Assembly: GCF_006210265.1 (NCBI RefSeq)
Contig: NZ_VCNC01000005.1
Coordinates: 62,001-126,000 of the forward strand
Origin: Desulfovibrio sp. UCD-KL4C
Lineage (GTDB): Bacteria > Desulfobacterota > Desulfovibrionia > Desulfovibrionales > Desulfovibrionaceae
Length of the DNA: 64,000 bases
Reading direction: 5' to 3'
The stretch's first letter is position 1. Every line of letters begins with the position of its first letter. The translations under genes and the position numbers were made by a program. The notes below the pieces were generated by a model that saw only the letters and a list, made by a program, of their open reading frames with translations, did no database searches and was not told the DNA's origin. Shown one piece after another: positions 63,856 through 64,000 of this stretch.

Positions 63856-64000
63856 TTAGTTTCCTGTGCGAGAGAAGCTGTCTTCCCCCTAACTATGCTG
63901 AGCAGGGCGGAAGCTTTAAGAGTTACTTTTAAGCGGGCTTTGTGACGTCAGGCATTCTTGCTTTGAAGCATTGTTTTTTTTAAATTCTGGAGCAAGATCT
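63856..64000. other. Upstream region at the right window edge
   Basis: 145 bases that probably hold the promoter of the PhnD-like/kinase operon. Nothing else is visible. Confidence 0.4.

Noticed and set aside
1-64000. CRISPR array, rRNA genes, complete tRNA genes, integrase or transposase genes
   Set aside because: None could be recognised on either strand; the only tRNA-like sequence is the 3' fragment at 6847-6892.

Overview
The window looks like chromosome from a marine sulfate reducer of the Desulfovibrionaceae (Maridesulfovibrio-like). The strongest argument is the periplasmic [FeFe]-hydrogenase locus: hydA, a Tat-signalled hydB, a TM1266-type regulator, hydG, aspA, an unknown gene, hydE and hydF, a gene order known from Desulfovibrio. 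Three chemoreceptors, a DcrH-like hemerythrin receptor and moderate-to-low GC agree with this. The species assignment is inference; no rRNA is present.

Layout. 1-11 kb is accessory DNA: a large glycosyltransferase entering from the left edge, a short RHS protein with a possible immunity partner between two copies of a small secreted-protein gene (one copy dead), a decayed zeta-type toxin with its small partner, the 3' remnant of a tRNA, a GYF_2-methyltransferase fusion, a sulfotransferase, and two wrecked copies of a DUF6573-like gene. 11-21 kb is more ordinary: a heme-binding-type chemoreceptor, SelO, a ClC channel with CBS domains, malate synthase G with a FadR/GlcC-like operator, and a membrane transporter. 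21-28.5 kb is a surface-glycan region: a GT92-like enzyme whose TPR tail is in the -1 frame behind an A-AAA-AAG heptamer, then a three-gene cassette (cytidylyltransferase-aminotransferase fusion, methyltransferase, sulfatase/two-glycosyltransferase fusion). This cassette is bracketed by a 135-bp duplication of the 3' end of the neighbouring periplasmic-protein gene.

28.5-36 kb holds two periplasmic binding proteins, a chemoreceptor with a large helical sensor domain and a hybrid histidine kinase without membrane segments. 36-45.6 kb is a metabolic run on the + strand: two tandem YkvI-type transporters, a D-lactate/glycolate dehydrogenase-type flavoprotein, a phosphoglycolate-phosphatase-like HAD protein and ethanolamine ammonia-lyase eutBC, interrupted by one - strand methyltransferase gene lying between two near-identical hairpins. 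45.6-53.6 kb is the hydrogenase and its maturation genes on the - strand. 53.6-64 kb has the hemerythrin chemoreceptor between two 190-bp repeats, a hemerythrin gene with an in-frame stop, YciI-like, STAS and YajQ proteins, a 650-residue protein with a PEP-synthase-like tail, and a PhnD-like binding protein overlapping a PAS histidine kinase.

A recurring theme is cargo (RHS pair, glycan cassette, methyltransferase, hemerythrin receptor, sulfotransferase) bracketed by direct repeats made from neighbouring gene ends, terminators or unknown sequence, with no transposase or integrase visible. The glycan cassette at 23.1-28.5 kb is the best candidate for a little-described system.
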